A DNA stretch of 64,000 nucleotides from positions 62,001-126,000 of the forward strand of contig NZ_CBVJ010000095.1 in the NCBI RefSeq assembly GCF_000513275.1, given 5' to 3'. The notes beneath the pieces were generated by a model. It searched no databases. It had not been told where the DNA came from and saw only the letters and a program-made list of their open reading frames with translations. Origin of the DNA: Paenibacillus gorillae. Its GTDB lineage: Bacteria > Bacillota > Bacilli > Paenibacillales > Paenibacillaceae. Below, one piece after another: positions 52,447 through 61,331 of this stretch (within the stretch, counting starts at the first letter, position 1; each line of letters opens with the position of its first letter). A program made the position numbers and the translations under genes.

Positions 52447-53763
52447 CTAAATCTTATAAGCCTTCATCGCTTTTCTAATTTCTTTCCACGATGGACGTTT
52501 ACCGTACATCAATACCCCAGTGCGGTAAATTTTCGCTGACAGCCAGCCTGCCAGATAGATACTCACGAGCAGAATACCGAGCGAGGTGAGTACTTGCCAT
52601 ACCGGTGGATTCGACAGGCCGATGCGGAGCATCATGACGAATGGCGAGAAGAATGGCACGTAAGAGCCAACAGTAACTAGCATGCTGTCCGGGTTGGAGA
52701 GGCTGAACGTTGAAATATAGAAGCCAGCCATGGAGAGCAGCGTAATCGGCATTACCGCCTGACCCAGATCCTCTGTCCGGCTGACGATCGAACCAACTGC
52801 CGCGTACAGCGTCGAGTAGAGGAAATAGCCGGCCAAGTAGTAAATGAGTGCATATACGAGCAGCATTGGATCAATCGTCGACAGGTCGATGTTGTATTGC
52901 TTGAACGCATCCGCGTTATGCGGCATGCTGGCATTCGCCACAATAACCAATACATATACGATAATTTGCGATAAACCAACCAAGAATACGCCGAAAATTT
53001 TACCGAACATTTGCGTCAGCGGCGCTACACTTGTGATTAGAACCTCCATAACGCGGGAGCTCTTCTCTGAAGTAATCTCGGACGCAATCATCTGTCCCGT
53101 CACCATGATGGCAAAAAACAGAATGAGAATAATGACTGTGATAAGCCCAATTGCCATGCCTTGCTGGCTGGAGTCTTTGCCTCCTGCCGTGCTGCCAGCC
53201 CCATCTGTTGCTGCAATCTGAATCGATTCAATAGCAACTGGAGCGAAGAGCTGTGCTTTCTTCTCCTCCGACACGCCCGCATCCTTCAAAATATTTTCCG
53301 TCCGCACATTTCGCAAAGCACTTTCCAGCTTCAATGTCGTTGAGCCTTCCACCATCTTCTCCGAATTATATGTGACGCTAGGCAGACCGCTCGGCGTCTC
53401 TTCGCCAAAGCTCAGATAGCCTTTGATCTTCTTGTCGGCAATGGCTGCCTTCAAAGCCTTTTCCGCTTCTTGCGCATTTGCCGCCTTCGCAACCTCAATA
53501 AATTCTACCCCTGGATTCTCCTGGGATGCAAAATAGCTTTTCAACTGCTCGGCAAGCTTCGTTCCTGCAGGATCATCGGCTTGCGCCGCATAACCAATTT
53601 GAATGGTTTTGCCGCTATCGCCTTTATCAAATAGAGAGATAATAGCTGGAAGATTAACTCCGATCGACATAATAATCGCCATAATGAGTGTAGTAATGAG
53701 AAAAGATTTAGCTCTCAATTTATTACGAACCGTAAAGCCGACGACTGTCCAAAATTTATTCAT
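52447..53763 (-). CDS. ABC exporter permease, NatB type
   Basis: A 438-residue permease: one N-terminal helix (SFLITTLIMAIIMSIGVNL), a ~190-residue outside domain, then five or more predicted helices (GLITVIILILFFAIMVTGQM; IASEITSEKSSRVMEVLITSV, typical of ABC-2 permeases). NatAB exports sodium in Bacillus subtilis; the cargo here is not proven. I start at ATG 53763 (GGTGA just upstream), overlapping the end of the ATPase gene; GTG 53772 is possible. Transcribed after the ATPase gene. Confidence 0.85.
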   Translation of the reverse strand: MNKFWTVVGFTVRNKLRAKSFLITTLIMAIIMSIGVNLPAIISLFDKGDSGKTIQIGYAAQADDPAGTKLAEQLKSYFASQENPGVEFIEVAKAANAQEAEKALKAAIADKKIKGYLSFGEETPSGLPSVTYNSEKMVEGSTTLKLESALRNVRTENILKDAGVSEEKKAQLFAPVAIESIQIAATDGAGSTAGGKDSSQQGMAIGLITVIILILFFAIMVTGQMIASEITSEKSSRVMEVLITSVAPLTQMFGKIFGVFLVGLSQIIVYVLVIVANASMPHNADAFKQYNIDLSTIDPMLLVYALIYYLAGYFLYSTLYAAVGSIVSRTEDLGQAVMPITLLSMAGFYISTFSLSNPDSMLVTVGSYVPFFSPFVMMLRIGLSNPPVWQVLTSLGILLVSIYLAGWLSAKIYRTGVLMYGKRPSWKEIRKAMKAYKI

Positions 53764-54659
53764 GTCTCTCACCTACCGTTTTTATAAAGATTTCGTTGAG
53801 CGTTGGCTCCAGCACTTCAAAACGTTGAATGTTCGTTTGTCCAATTGCTAGTCGCAAAATCTCTCCTGCCGCTTCCTCTTTGGCAATATGAATCTCATAG
53901 CCGTATTCATGACGATTAGCTTTCGTTACGCCGCTGATGGCATCCAGCCCATTAACGTCTCCATCTGTTTTCAGAATGACGCGTTCACGCGGATAACGGC
54001 TCTTAATTTCTTTCAAGCTTCCCTGCACAACAGCGTTGGAGCGGTGAAGAATCGTTATGTTCCGACAGAGCTCCTCAACATGCTCCATACGGTGCGTCGA
54101 GAACAGCATCGTCGTACCGTTATCACGCAGCTCTTTTACCGTAGATTTAAGCAGCTCTACATTGACCGGATCAAGACCGCTGAACGCTTCGTCCAAAATA
54201 ACAATTTGCGGATTATGGATGACCGAGGCGATAAACTGGATTTTTTGCTGATTGCCCTTCGAGAGCTCTTCTACCCGTTTGTTATAATACTCCGGCACTT
54301 CAAATCGCTCTAGCCAGCGCTTTAAGCTGCTGTCTGCGTCCCGCTTACTCATGCCGCGAAGCTCAGCCAGATAGATAAGCTGATCGCTGACCTTGATACG
54401 CGGATATAGCCCTCTCTCTTCCGGCAAATAGCCGAGCAATTGCAGCTGCTCCTTGGAATAAGGCTTGCCGTTGTAGAGAACCTGCCCCCCATCCGGAAAG
54501 ATCAACCCGAGGACCATCCTCATCGTCGTTGTTTTCCCTGCGCCATTAGCGCCCAGCAGTCCATATATTTCCCCTTGTCCAACCTCGAAGCTGATTCCGT
54601 TTACCGCTGATTTTTTCCCCATATTGCTTATAAATTTGATCGACCTTTAAAGGCTTCAT
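53756..54659 (-). CDS. ABC exporter ATPase, NatA type, with apparent N-terminal frameshift
   Basis: An ATP-binding subunit: Walker A GLLGANGAGKTTT, signature LSKGNQQKIQF, Walker B IVILDEAFSGLDP, H-loop STHRMEHVEE. From ATG 54659 (GGGGAG upstream) the frame gives MKPLKVDQIYKQYG and then breaks; the main domain is in the next frame, open from ATG 54622. Deleting one base from the T6C4 run (54611-54620) joins them into 300 residues with a normal N-terminal strand. The downstream reading alone would still have most of the ATPase but lack the first beta strand. The permease gene follows directly. Confidence 0.85.
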
Positions 54660-54706
54660 ACTACCCAATCTCCCCTCAGCATTCTATATAAAATGATTAC
54701 ATCCTG

Positions 54707-55618
54707 CTATGACCTTACACGCAGCCGTTCCTGCTCGATGAGCACTGCCAGAATATCGTCCAGATTGAGCGGCTGGCGGCCAACAAGACGCAAACCTGCT
54801 TGCTCTAGCCATTGCTCGGCGGCAAGTGCCTCCTTGCTCACGACTCGAATCGTACCGCCGCCGGTCTCTTCAATGACGCATTGCCCCGGAATGGATTCGG
54901 CATCCTTTCTTGTAACACTATGAATGTAAAAGGCATGCCAGTTGCTGAATAACTCATCCTTCTCGTATACGCCAAGCACCCGCCCATGCCCCATGAATAC
55001 AATATAATCGGCGAGCCGCTTTACCTCCTCCACAATGTGGGAGGCCATTAATATCGTCCGCTCTCCGCTGTCCATAAAGCGATGCAGCACATCCAGCATT
55101 GTCCGCCAAGCGAGCGGATCTAGTCCGGATGAAGGCTCGTCGAGCAGCAGCAGCTCCGGATGATGCGCCAGGGCGAGAGCAAGCTCATACTTGCGCCGTG
55201 TCCCCTTGGACATGCTGCCCAGACGCAAGCTGTCATCAACTTCGAATACACGCAGAAGCTCTCGATAGCGGTTCAAATCCCACTCCGGGTACCAGCGTCT
55301 GTTGAACGCTGTTTTGTAGGAACCTCGCATCCCCTTGTCATGCACACCGAACAGCTCCGGTACATACCCGATTCGCTGCTTTAGCTTCGTATCCTCCCCA
55401 TCACCATACCCAAGCCGATGACCAAGAATCGTAATGTCACCCTTATCCGGTCTCGCCAACTCAAGCAAGAGCCGGAACGTTGAGCTTTTGCCTGAACCGT
55501 TGGGACCCACGATTGCTGTTACGTATCCTTTTGGAATATCGAGCGTAATGGGCCCAAGCTGAAAATGAGGACGGCTTTGCTCGACATGACTCAAACGAAT
55601 TGCAGCTTCTTCCGACAT
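54707..55618 (-). CDS. ABC transporter ATPase, YtrB-type
   Basis: A 303-residue ATPase: Walker A IVGPNGSGKSSTF, signature LSMSKGTRRKYELA region (SMSKGTRRKYELALAL), Walker B LLLLDEPSSGLDP, H-loop ASHIVEEVKRL. I start at ATG 55618 (GAGGTG upstream); GTG 55627 abuts that site. It follows the GntR gene by 31 bases. With the upstream membrane protein and GntR regulator it resembles the Bacillus ytr locus, induced by cell-wall-active antibiotics. Confidence 0.85.
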   Translation of the reverse strand: MSEEAAIRLSHVEQSRPHFQLGPITLDIPKGYVTAIVGPNGSGKSSTFRLLLELARPDKGDITILGHRLGYGDGEDTKLKQRIGYVPELFGVHDKGMRGSYKTAFNRRWYPEWDLNRYRELLRVFEVDDSLRLGSMSKGTRRKYELALALAHHPELLLLDEPSSGLDPLAWRTMLDVLHRFMDSGERTILMASHIVEEVKRLADYIVFMGHGRVLGVYEKDELFSNWHAFYIHSVTRKDAESIPGQCVIEETGGGTIRVVSKEALAAEQWLEQAGLRLVGRQPLNLDDILAVLIEQERLRVRS

Positions 55619-55649
55619 CCCCTTCACCTCGTTGTCCTGTTATATCGAT

Positions 55650-56039
55650 CTAGTTCCCGTAATGTTTATCCAGCGCCTCGCGGAACAAATCCGCAAGCTC
55701 TTCCTTAGAGCATTGTACAAGCTTCCCTGCCGCTACCGCTCCTTCAATTGCATCAATGACAGCTTCCAATCGATGACGATCCATCTCTCTTTGTTCCACC
55801 CTCGCTACATAGGTTCCGGTTCCTTGTCTTGTCCGCAGCAATCCTTCCGACTCCAGGTCCTGGTAAACCCGGCGAACGGTAATGACGCTGCATTTCAGCA
55901 GTTGAGCCAGTTCCCTTATGGATGGAAGCAGCGTTCCTTCGGAAAGCTGTCCGCTCACAATTAATGCCCGAAGCTGCACCTCAATCTGATAGTAAAGCGG
56001 TTCGGCGCTTTGTTCGTTAATTTGTATCGGCAGCCACAC
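55650..56039 (-). CDS. GntR-family repressor, YtrA type
   Basis: A 129-residue short GntR protein: winged helix (PLYYQIEVQLRALIVSGQLSE, then LPSIRELAQLLKCSVITVRRV) and a short C-terminal helical tail, the compact YtrA design without a large sensor domain. GTG start at 56039 with GAAGGTGA upstream. It lies between the membrane-protein gene and the ATPase gene. The palindrome at 56866-56891 before the operon is its probable operator, so it likely represses its own operon. Confidence 0.87.
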   Translation of the reverse strand: MWLPIQINEQSAEPLYYQIEVQLRALIVSGQLSEGTLLPSIRELAQLLKCSVITVRRVYQDLESEGLLRTRQGTGTYVARVEQREMDRHRLEAVIDAIEGAVAAGKLVQCSKEELADLFREALDKHYGN

Positions 56040-56090
56040 GGCTTCACCTTCTTTATTAAAGACTTGAATTCAATCCATCTGTTTTCTGAA

Positions 56091-56828
56091 TTATCCCAGC
56101 TTGATGCTCTCCTTATTAATAAAACTGCGCTTCCTGAGCCTTTTCACAATGATCGCGTAGCCTGCTGCCAGAGAAGTTACGGCGTATAGTATAGCACCAG
56201 CCGTATACCACCAATGTCCAGCTTGAAGCTCTCTTAACAGCCCAAGTACAACATTGACACCAGCCAGCTTAATCGCTATTAATAGAGAGCCCACGATAAT
56301 CATCAATACAATGCAATAAATCGAGTACAATCTGCTGGAATAGCCAAGCTCAAAGAAAATGTAAGTAACAGCAATTCCGATGGCAAAACAGAACCAGAAT
56401 AGTGCGAACAAGCTATAAGCGCCAAGATCGATGTTTTCACGCAAGCTCGCTACGGACAAATACTGAATAGAGAAAAACAACACGACCATCGGCAGCAAAA
56501 TAATGAAAAACTGCAGCATACGTCCCAGTATCAAGTCCTTTAATGGAATTGGCATCGATCTCCACTCCGCCAGCTTGTCAGTGAAGCCATCCTCTTTCCA
56601 TGCGCGCATTGTCGTCCTGTTGAACGCGAAACCAAAGTTTGGAAAAATAAGGATGAATGTATAGTCCAAAAACCAAATCACCGAATCAGGTACTTTCTCC
56701 TCAAATTGAAAAAATCCCATCGTAACGATAGCCATGTATACACAAAACGCGATGGTGAAAAGCAGGCCGTATTTATCTCTTACCAGCTCATGTTTCGCAA
56801 TGTGCCATGCACCCTGCCAAGCGTTCAA
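56091..56828 (-). CDS. Membrane protein of the YtrA-type ABC locus
   Basis: A 245-residue protein with six or so predicted helices (LLFTIAFCVYMAIVTMGFF; FFIILLPMVVLFFSIQYLS; LYSIYCIVLMIIVGSLLIAI), probably the permease partner of the ATPase encoded two genes on. TTG start at 56828 with GGAAGGGG eight bases upstream. First gene of the operon; its promoter overlaps the YtrA operator. It is not a recognised named family beyond ABC-2-like membrane protein. Confidence 0.75.
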   Translation of the reverse strand: MNAWQGAWHIAKHELVRDKYGLLFTIAFCVYMAIVTMGFFQFEEKVPDSVIWFLDYTFILIFPNFGFAFNRTTMRAWKEDGFTDKLAEWRSMPIPLKDLILGRMLQFFIILLPMVVLFFSIQYLSVASLRENIDLGAYSLFALFWFCFAIGIAVTYIFFELGYSSRLYSIYCIVLMIIVGSLLIAIKLAGVNVVLGLLRELQAGHWWYTAGAILYAVTSLAAGYAIIVKRLRKRSFINKESIKLG

Positions 56829-56865
56829 TCCGCTATCCCCTTCCTGTCTTCCTTCACTCTGTATA

Positions 56866-56916
56866 TACTGTATATATCTTTATACACAGTATAGTCACAC
56901 CTCTATAAAGTGTCAA
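56866..56916 (-). promoter_or_regulatory. Promoter and YtrA-type operator of the ABC locus
   Basis: On the minus strand TTGACA (56911-56916) and TATACT (56888-56893) are 17 bases apart, a near-consensus sigma-A promoter. A palindrome with 11-bp arms and one mismatch (TACTGTATATA, spacer TCTT, TATACACAGTA; 56866-56891) starts inside the -10 and extends downstream, where a repressor would block initiation. Confidence 0.85.
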
Positions 56917-56958
56917 CCATTTCCATCAAATTCTTTTTAAAGCTTATCCCGCATAAAA

Positions 56959-57003
56959 AAAGAGCTTCCCTGACCGCCGTATAACGGCTTAAGGAAAGCT
57001 CTT
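56959..57003 (-). terminator. Terminator after the DUF420 gene
   Basis: The hairpin pairs AAGAGCTTTCC-type arms at the two ends and a second inner stem (GCCGTTATACGGC), followed on the minus strand by a T run. It ends the ctaG-DUF420 unit. Confidence 0.85.
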
Positions 57004-57010
57004 AATTATC

Positions 57011-57475
57011 TTACCAGCCAAATATCGCATCGATGACCGGCCTCGTATGGCCGCCTGGATACATCAGATAAAGCAATACGTAGACGGCAACGCCTGTAAT
57101 CGCTGTGAAAAACCAGATGATCGAAGTAATTCTGCCCCACTTGCGATGCTTGGCGTATTTGCTCTTAAAGCCTAGCACAAGCGTTGTAATACCAAACACT
57201 GCAGCAACGGTCGCAAGCACGATATGGAACAGCAGGAAGGTCAAATAGTAAGGCTTCAGACTATCTGGCCCGCCCCATGCCGTATTGCCGATGATCACCG
57301 TCCGGGAAGAATAAATAATAAAGAAGATAATCGCTGCAATTGCAGCGGCAATCATCACTTTCTTATGCGCATCGAGCCTGCGCTTGATCGCGAGGCCCCA
57401 GCCGATCGCAACCAGCACCGCGCTGATGACGATGAAGGTAGTGCTGACTGTAGGGAAAATAAAATACCAATCCAA
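57011..57475 (-). CDS. DUF420 membrane protein, YozB-like
   Basis: A 154-residue membrane protein with four or five predicted helices (VISAVLVAIGWGLAI; IFFIIYSSRTVIIGNTAW). DUF420/YozB proteins often sit beside cytochrome oxidase genes and are thought to help oxidase or copper insertion; the biochemical role is unproven. TTG start at 57475 with AGGTGGG seven bases upstream. It follows ctaG by 37 bases. Confidence 0.88.
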   Translation of the reverse strand: MDWYFIFPTVSTTFIVISAVLVAIGWGLAIKRRLDAHKKVMIAAAIAAIIFFIIYSSRTVIIGNTAWGGPDSLKPYYLTFLLFHIVLATVAAVFGITTLVLGFKSKYAKHRKWGRITSIIWFFTAITGVAVYVLLYLMYPGGHTRPVIDAIFGW

Positions 57476-57512
57476 TGTTCATCCCACCTGTACCGATAAT
57501 TATAGTAACAAA

Positions 57513-58409
57513 CTACGCCGTGCCCGGGTTTGAGTTTGGAAGCTCGTCATCCTTATGCTCGCGTTTAAACCAGTGAGTAAAAATATAGCCCAAGATGATT
57601 CCGTACATGAGCTCCTGAACAAGCTTCATCACGATGCCTCCGAGCTGTTGATCCTCAACAGGGCTCATCAAATTGAAAAACTGCGGCCCGTCGAACAGAT
57701 CCAGCAATCTCGAAGGGTCGCCCGATACGCAATAGCCCATAGCCTGTACCCAAACTAGCGGATCGCTATAAATCGCGTACATAGGCGAGCTGGCAAAAAT
57801 AATCAACGCACAGGCAGGCGTAAGCAGAATGCCATTAGCAAATACGTAAGCCAGCTTCTTCAAATCCGTCAAGCGATTCCACTCCGGCACCGGGCAGGCA
57901 ATCTGCCACCACATCATAGAAGCTGTGATGAACAGAATCAAGTAGTACAACCGGTGAACGAAGAAATTTGTCATCACATAATCATGAACCATAGGGACAT
58001 GATAAATGGAGAACAGCAAGTTAAACAGAATCAGCGTCGAGATCGGATTCATCAGAAACCGCAATTTGCTCCATACGGGACGCGAAAATACTTTGCGCCA
58101 TACGAAAGCCGGAATGGACAGCAGCAGCATCGGTGGCACAATGAGATAAGAGATGGACATGTTCACCATATGGAACGTAAACATCAAATGTCCCAGCAGG
58201 TTCAACGGACCTCCGTGCGAGAGATATAACAAGAGCGCCGACGCCACGAACATCAACTTTTGCAGCACCGTTGCTGAAGGCTCTGCAGCCGCGTGCTTCT
58301 CCCTCCATGGCCCTATTACATAGAAGTAAAGAATGACGAGAGCCGCCATCCCAAACAGGAACCACGGGGTCCACACTTCTTCGAAGCTGAAATATTGTAA
58401 GCCTAGCAT
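57513..58409 (-). CDS. ctaG: Cytochrome oxidase assembly protein CtaG
   Basis: A 298-residue membrane protein, Bacillus-type CtaG (caa3_CtaG family, unrelated to proteobacterial Cox11). About seven predicted helices. It is needed to form active caa3 oxidase in Bacillus. GGAG is nine bases upstream. A strong terminator separates it from ctaF, so it has its own promoter or depends on read-through. Confidence 0.9.
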   Translation of the reverse strand: MLGLQYFSFEEVWTPWFLFGMAALVILYFYVIGPWREKHAAAEPSATVLQKLMFVASALLLYLSHGGPLNLLGHLMFTFHMVNMSISYLIVPPMLLLSIPAFVWRKVFSRPVWSKLRFLMNPISTLILFNLLFSIYHVPMVHDYVMTNFFVHRLYYLILFITASMMWWQIACPVPEWNRLTDLKKLAYVFANGILLTPACALIIFASSPMYAIYSDPLVWVQAMGYCVSGDPSRLLDLFDGPQFFNLMSPVEDQQLGGIVMKLVQELMYGIILGYIFTHWFKREHKDDELPNSNPGTA

Positions 58410-58440
58410 TTGTGGAAGCTCCTTTCACACTCATCTTGCA

Positions 58441-58479
58441 AAAGAGGAGGGACCCAGCCTTAGGGACCCTCCTCTTTTT
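58441..58479 (-). terminator. Terminator of ctaCDEF
   Basis: Stem AAAGAGGAGGGACCC with GGGACCCTCCTCTTT and a short AT loop, followed by T on the minus strand side. It lies 11 bases after the ctaF stop. Confidence 0.9.
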
Positions 58480-58489
58480 AGTTGAATTT

Positions 58490-58807
58490 TTACCACCAAG
58501 CCCAGTATTCCGCCATAATCACGCAAGTGAATACGATGAACACACCGAACAGGATAGCAACGGTTGCATAAGCATGGCCGCGGTCTTTCATATGCATCCA
58601 TACAGCCATCTGTACGAATACTTGCAGAATCGCACAACCGATAAGAATGATGTAGATAAAGTCGGTGTTAATCTCGCCGGAAGCGACTGTCGCGAAGGCA
58701 ATCAGCGTCAACAAAACGGATAGAATAAACGATACGATCGCTTTCTGCGGCCCCTCAAGCTTATGACGAACGGGGCGTTTTTCTTCAGCGGAATGATTGC
58801 TTGACAT
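58490..58807 (-). CDS. ctaF: caa3 oxidase subunit IV
   Basis: A 105-residue protein with three helices (IVSFILSVLLTLIAFATVA; FIYIILIGCAILQVFVQMAVW; TVAILFGVFIVFTCVIMAEY), the COX4/CyoD family of small subunits that stabilise subunit I. Starts three bases after ctaE ends, last gene of ctaCDEF. Confidence 0.93.
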   Translation of the reverse strand: MSSNHSAEEKRPVRHKLEGPQKAIVSFILSVLLTLIAFATVASGEINTDFIYIILIGCAILQVFVQMAVWMHMKDRGHAYATVAILFGVFIVFTCVIMAEYWAWW

Positions 58808-58810
58808 GGA

Positions 58811-59422
58811 TTAAACCACCTTTCCCATCAAGTAAACGACGGTGAAGATAAATACCCAGACTACGTCGATAAAGTGCCAATACAGACCCGCCACATACGC
58901 CTTAGGCGCAGTAACGACCGTTAGGCCTTTCTTAGCCAACTGGCCGATCAGAAGCGAGATCCACACGATACCGAGTGCTACGTGAGCACCGTGGAAGCCG
59001 ACAAGCGTATAGAACGAGGAGCTGAATGCACTCGTTGTAAAGCCGTGGCCTTCATGCACATAGTGATAGAACTCATAAATCTCCAGACACAGGAAGCCTA
59101 AACCGAGCAAGACCGTAACAATAAGCCAGGTAATCAGCTTCTTGTTGTCGTGGCGGTGCAGCGCCTGAGTAGCGAATACACTCGTCAACGACGAGGTTAG
59201 CAGGAGCGCTGTAGCAATCGCTACGAGCGGCAGTGAGAACAGCTCATGAGCCGGAGGCCCGTCGAGAACTTGATGGCGGAGTGCCAGGAACGCCGAGAAC
59301 AGCGTTCCGAACAATACCGTTTCACCGCCTAGGAAAAGCCAGAAACCAAGAACTTTATTGCGTCCCTCAAGGGTCGCCTTTTCGGGCTCATGAGGCAATT
59401 GCCCTTCTACGTGTGCACTCAT
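58811..59422 (-). CDS. ctaE: caa3 oxidase subunit III
   Basis: A 203-residue membrane protein with five helices. The COX3 signature HGAHVALGIVWISLLI and YWHFIDVVWVFIFTVVYL are present. Part of the terminal oxidase. Its ATG overlaps the ctaD stop (ATGA); GGGGGG-type ribosome site upstream. Confidence 0.95.
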   Translation of the reverse strand: MSAHVEGQLPHEPEKATLEGRNKVLGFWLFLGGETVLFGTLFSAFLALRHQVLDGPPAHELFSLPLVAIATALLLTSSLTSVFATQALHRHDNKKLITWLIVTVLLGLGFLCLEIYEFYHYVHEGHGFTTSAFSSSFYTLVGFHGAHVALGIVWISLLIGQLAKKGLTVVTAPKAYVAGLYWHFIDVVWVFIFTVVYLMGKVV

Positions 59423-61302
59423 GCTTTTACCCCCCCGTCATGCTGATCTTCAGGCTCGATATGGAAACCATGATCATCGTATAAAGAACGAAGGATCATA
59501 CAAGTAAATGTTACGAGCAAACCAACTGCTCCAATAACGTATCCCGTGTCGATACCTGCAACGCTGCCCCATGTGCCATCGGAGTAAAGCAAGCCGAAGC
59601 CTGTAATGAACAAGCCAAGCGACATGAAGAACGGAAGAATCGAAGGTGAAGGCATATGGATCGAACCGATTGGCTCGGCAGGCGTCATGCCTTTTTTGCC
59701 ATCCATTTTCTCTTTCCAGAATGCATCATAACCGCGAACGAGCGGCGTTTGCTGGAAGTTGTACTCTGGCGGCGGCGAAGGAATCGTCCACTCCAGCGTA
59801 CGTCCGTCTTCCCAAGGATCGTTTACAGCATTTTTCGGTTTGAAAGCTGTAATCGTCACGTTCAGAAGGAAGAAGATCGTGCCAAGACCCATCAGAATGG
59901 CGCCAATTGTACTAATCAAGTTCATTTCATTGAAGCCCAGTCCGTCCAGGTACGTCCAAATCCGGCGCGGCATGCCGAGCAAGCCAAGGAAATGCTGTAC
60001 GAAGAACGTCATATGGAAACCAATGAAGAATGTCCAGAACGTCAACTTGCCGATCGTTTCGTTCAGCATGCGTCCGAACATTTTCGGCCACCAGTAGTGC
60101 AGGCCGGAGAAAATACCAAGGATCAAACCGCCTACGATAACGTAGTGGAAATGCGCGACAACGAAGTACGAGTCATGGTACTGGAAGTCGGCAGGCGCGG
60201 CTGCCAGCATAACGCCGGTAACGCCGCCCATTACGAAGGTCGGGATAAAGCCGACTGCAAACAAATTCGCTGTCGTGAACTTAATGGAACCGCCCCACAT
60301 CGTAAACAGCCAGTTGAAGATTTTAATACCAGTCGGTACTGCGATCAACATCGTCGCAATGGAAAAGAGAGAGTTCGCTATCGGTCCAAGACCGGTTGTG
60401 AACATGTGATGCGCCCATACCATGAAGCCCAAGAAACCGATCAGAATCGTAGCGAATACCATGGAGCTGTATCCGAACAGACGCTTTCTTGAGAATGTAC
60501 TAATAACGTCGGAGATAACGCCGAATGCCGGCAAGATGAGGATATAAACCTCAGGATGTCCGAATATCCAGAAAATATGCTCCCATAGTACGGTATTGCC
60601 GCCGCCGGAAGGATCGAAGAAATTCGCATCGAAGATCCGGTCGAACATCAGTGCCGCTAAGCCTACAGTCAGTGCAGGGAAAGCGAACAGGATCAGCGCC
60701 GAAGTAATGAACGACGCCCAAGTGAACATCGGCATGCGCATGAAAGTCATGCCTGGCGCACGCATGTTGATAATCGTTACGAGGAAGTTGATGCCCCCGA
60801 TGAGGGTACCAATACCTGCGATCTGCAAGCCGATAACATAATAGTCCATACCATGTCCGGGACTATAAGTCGTTCCGGCAAGCGGAGCATATGCTGTCCA
60901 GCCAGCTTCAGGAGCACTGCCAGCAAACCAGCTGACATTAAGAAGCACTGCACCGAAGAAGAAAGTCCAGAAACCAAGTGCGTTAACAAAAGGGAATGCA
61001 ACGTCGCGCGCGCCGATCTGCAGCGGCACAATCGCATTCATCAAAGCAAAGAGCATCGGCATCGCTGCCAGAAAGATCATTGTCGTGCCGTGCATTGTCA
61101 ATAGTTCGTTGTATGTATCCGCGCCTACGAAATCGTTAAGCGGTTTCCATAATTGAATCCGAATAAGCAACGCTTCCAAGCCGCCGACAAGAAAGAAAAA
61201 ACCGCCGGCGATCAAATACAAGATGCCGATTTTTTTGTGGTCAACCGTTGTCAGCCAATCCATCAGGCCGGTATGACGTTTAACCGCATGTCCATGAGCC
61301 AA
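59419..61302 (-). CDS. ctaD: caa3 oxidase subunit I
   Basis: A 627-residue haem-copper oxidase subunit with 12 or more helices, reducing oxygen to water and pumping protons. The copper-B histidines are in WIFGHPEVYILILPAFG and WAHHMFTTG, and haem a and a3 ligands in DSYFVVAHFHYVIVGG. I start at TTG 61302, since AAGGAGG is eight bases upstream. A TTG at 61320 would include this ribosome site in the coding region. Confidence 0.94.
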   Translation of the reverse strand: MAHGHAVKRHTGLMDWLTTVDHKKIGILYLIAGGFFFLVGGLEALLIRIQLWKPLNDFVGADTYNELLTMHGTTMIFLAAMPMLFALMNAIVPLQIGARDVAFPFVNALGFWTFFFGAVLLNVSWFAGSAPEAGWTAYAPLAGTTYSPGHGMDYYVIGLQIAGIGTLIGGINFLVTIINMRAPGMTFMRMPMFTWASFITSALILFAFPALTVGLAALMFDRIFDANFFDPSGGGNTVLWEHIFWIFGHPEVYILILPAFGVISDVISTFSRKRLFGYSSMVFATILIGFLGFMVWAHHMFTTGLGPIANSLFSIATMLIAVPTGIKIFNWLFTMWGGSIKFTTANLFAVGFIPTFVMGGVTGVMLAAAPADFQYHDSYFVVAHFHYVIVGGLILGIFSGLHYWWPKMFGRMLNETIGKLTFWTFFIGFHMTFFVQHFLGLLGMPRRIWTYLDGLGFNEMNLISTIGAILMGLGTIFFLLNVTITAFKPKNAVNDPWEDGRTLEWTIPSPPPEYNFQQTPLVRGYDAFWKEKMDGKKGMTPAEPIGSIHMPSPSILPFFMSLGLFITGFGLLYSDGTWGSVAGIDTGYVIGAVGLLVTFTCMILRSLYDDHGFHIEPEDQHDGGVKA

Positions 61303-61331
61303 GGTAGGTACCTCCTTCAATCACCGATGAT

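Noticed and set aside
59656-60492. 278-codon plus-strand frame opposite ctaD
   Set aside because: Antisense to a highly conserved oxidase gene with all catalytic residues.
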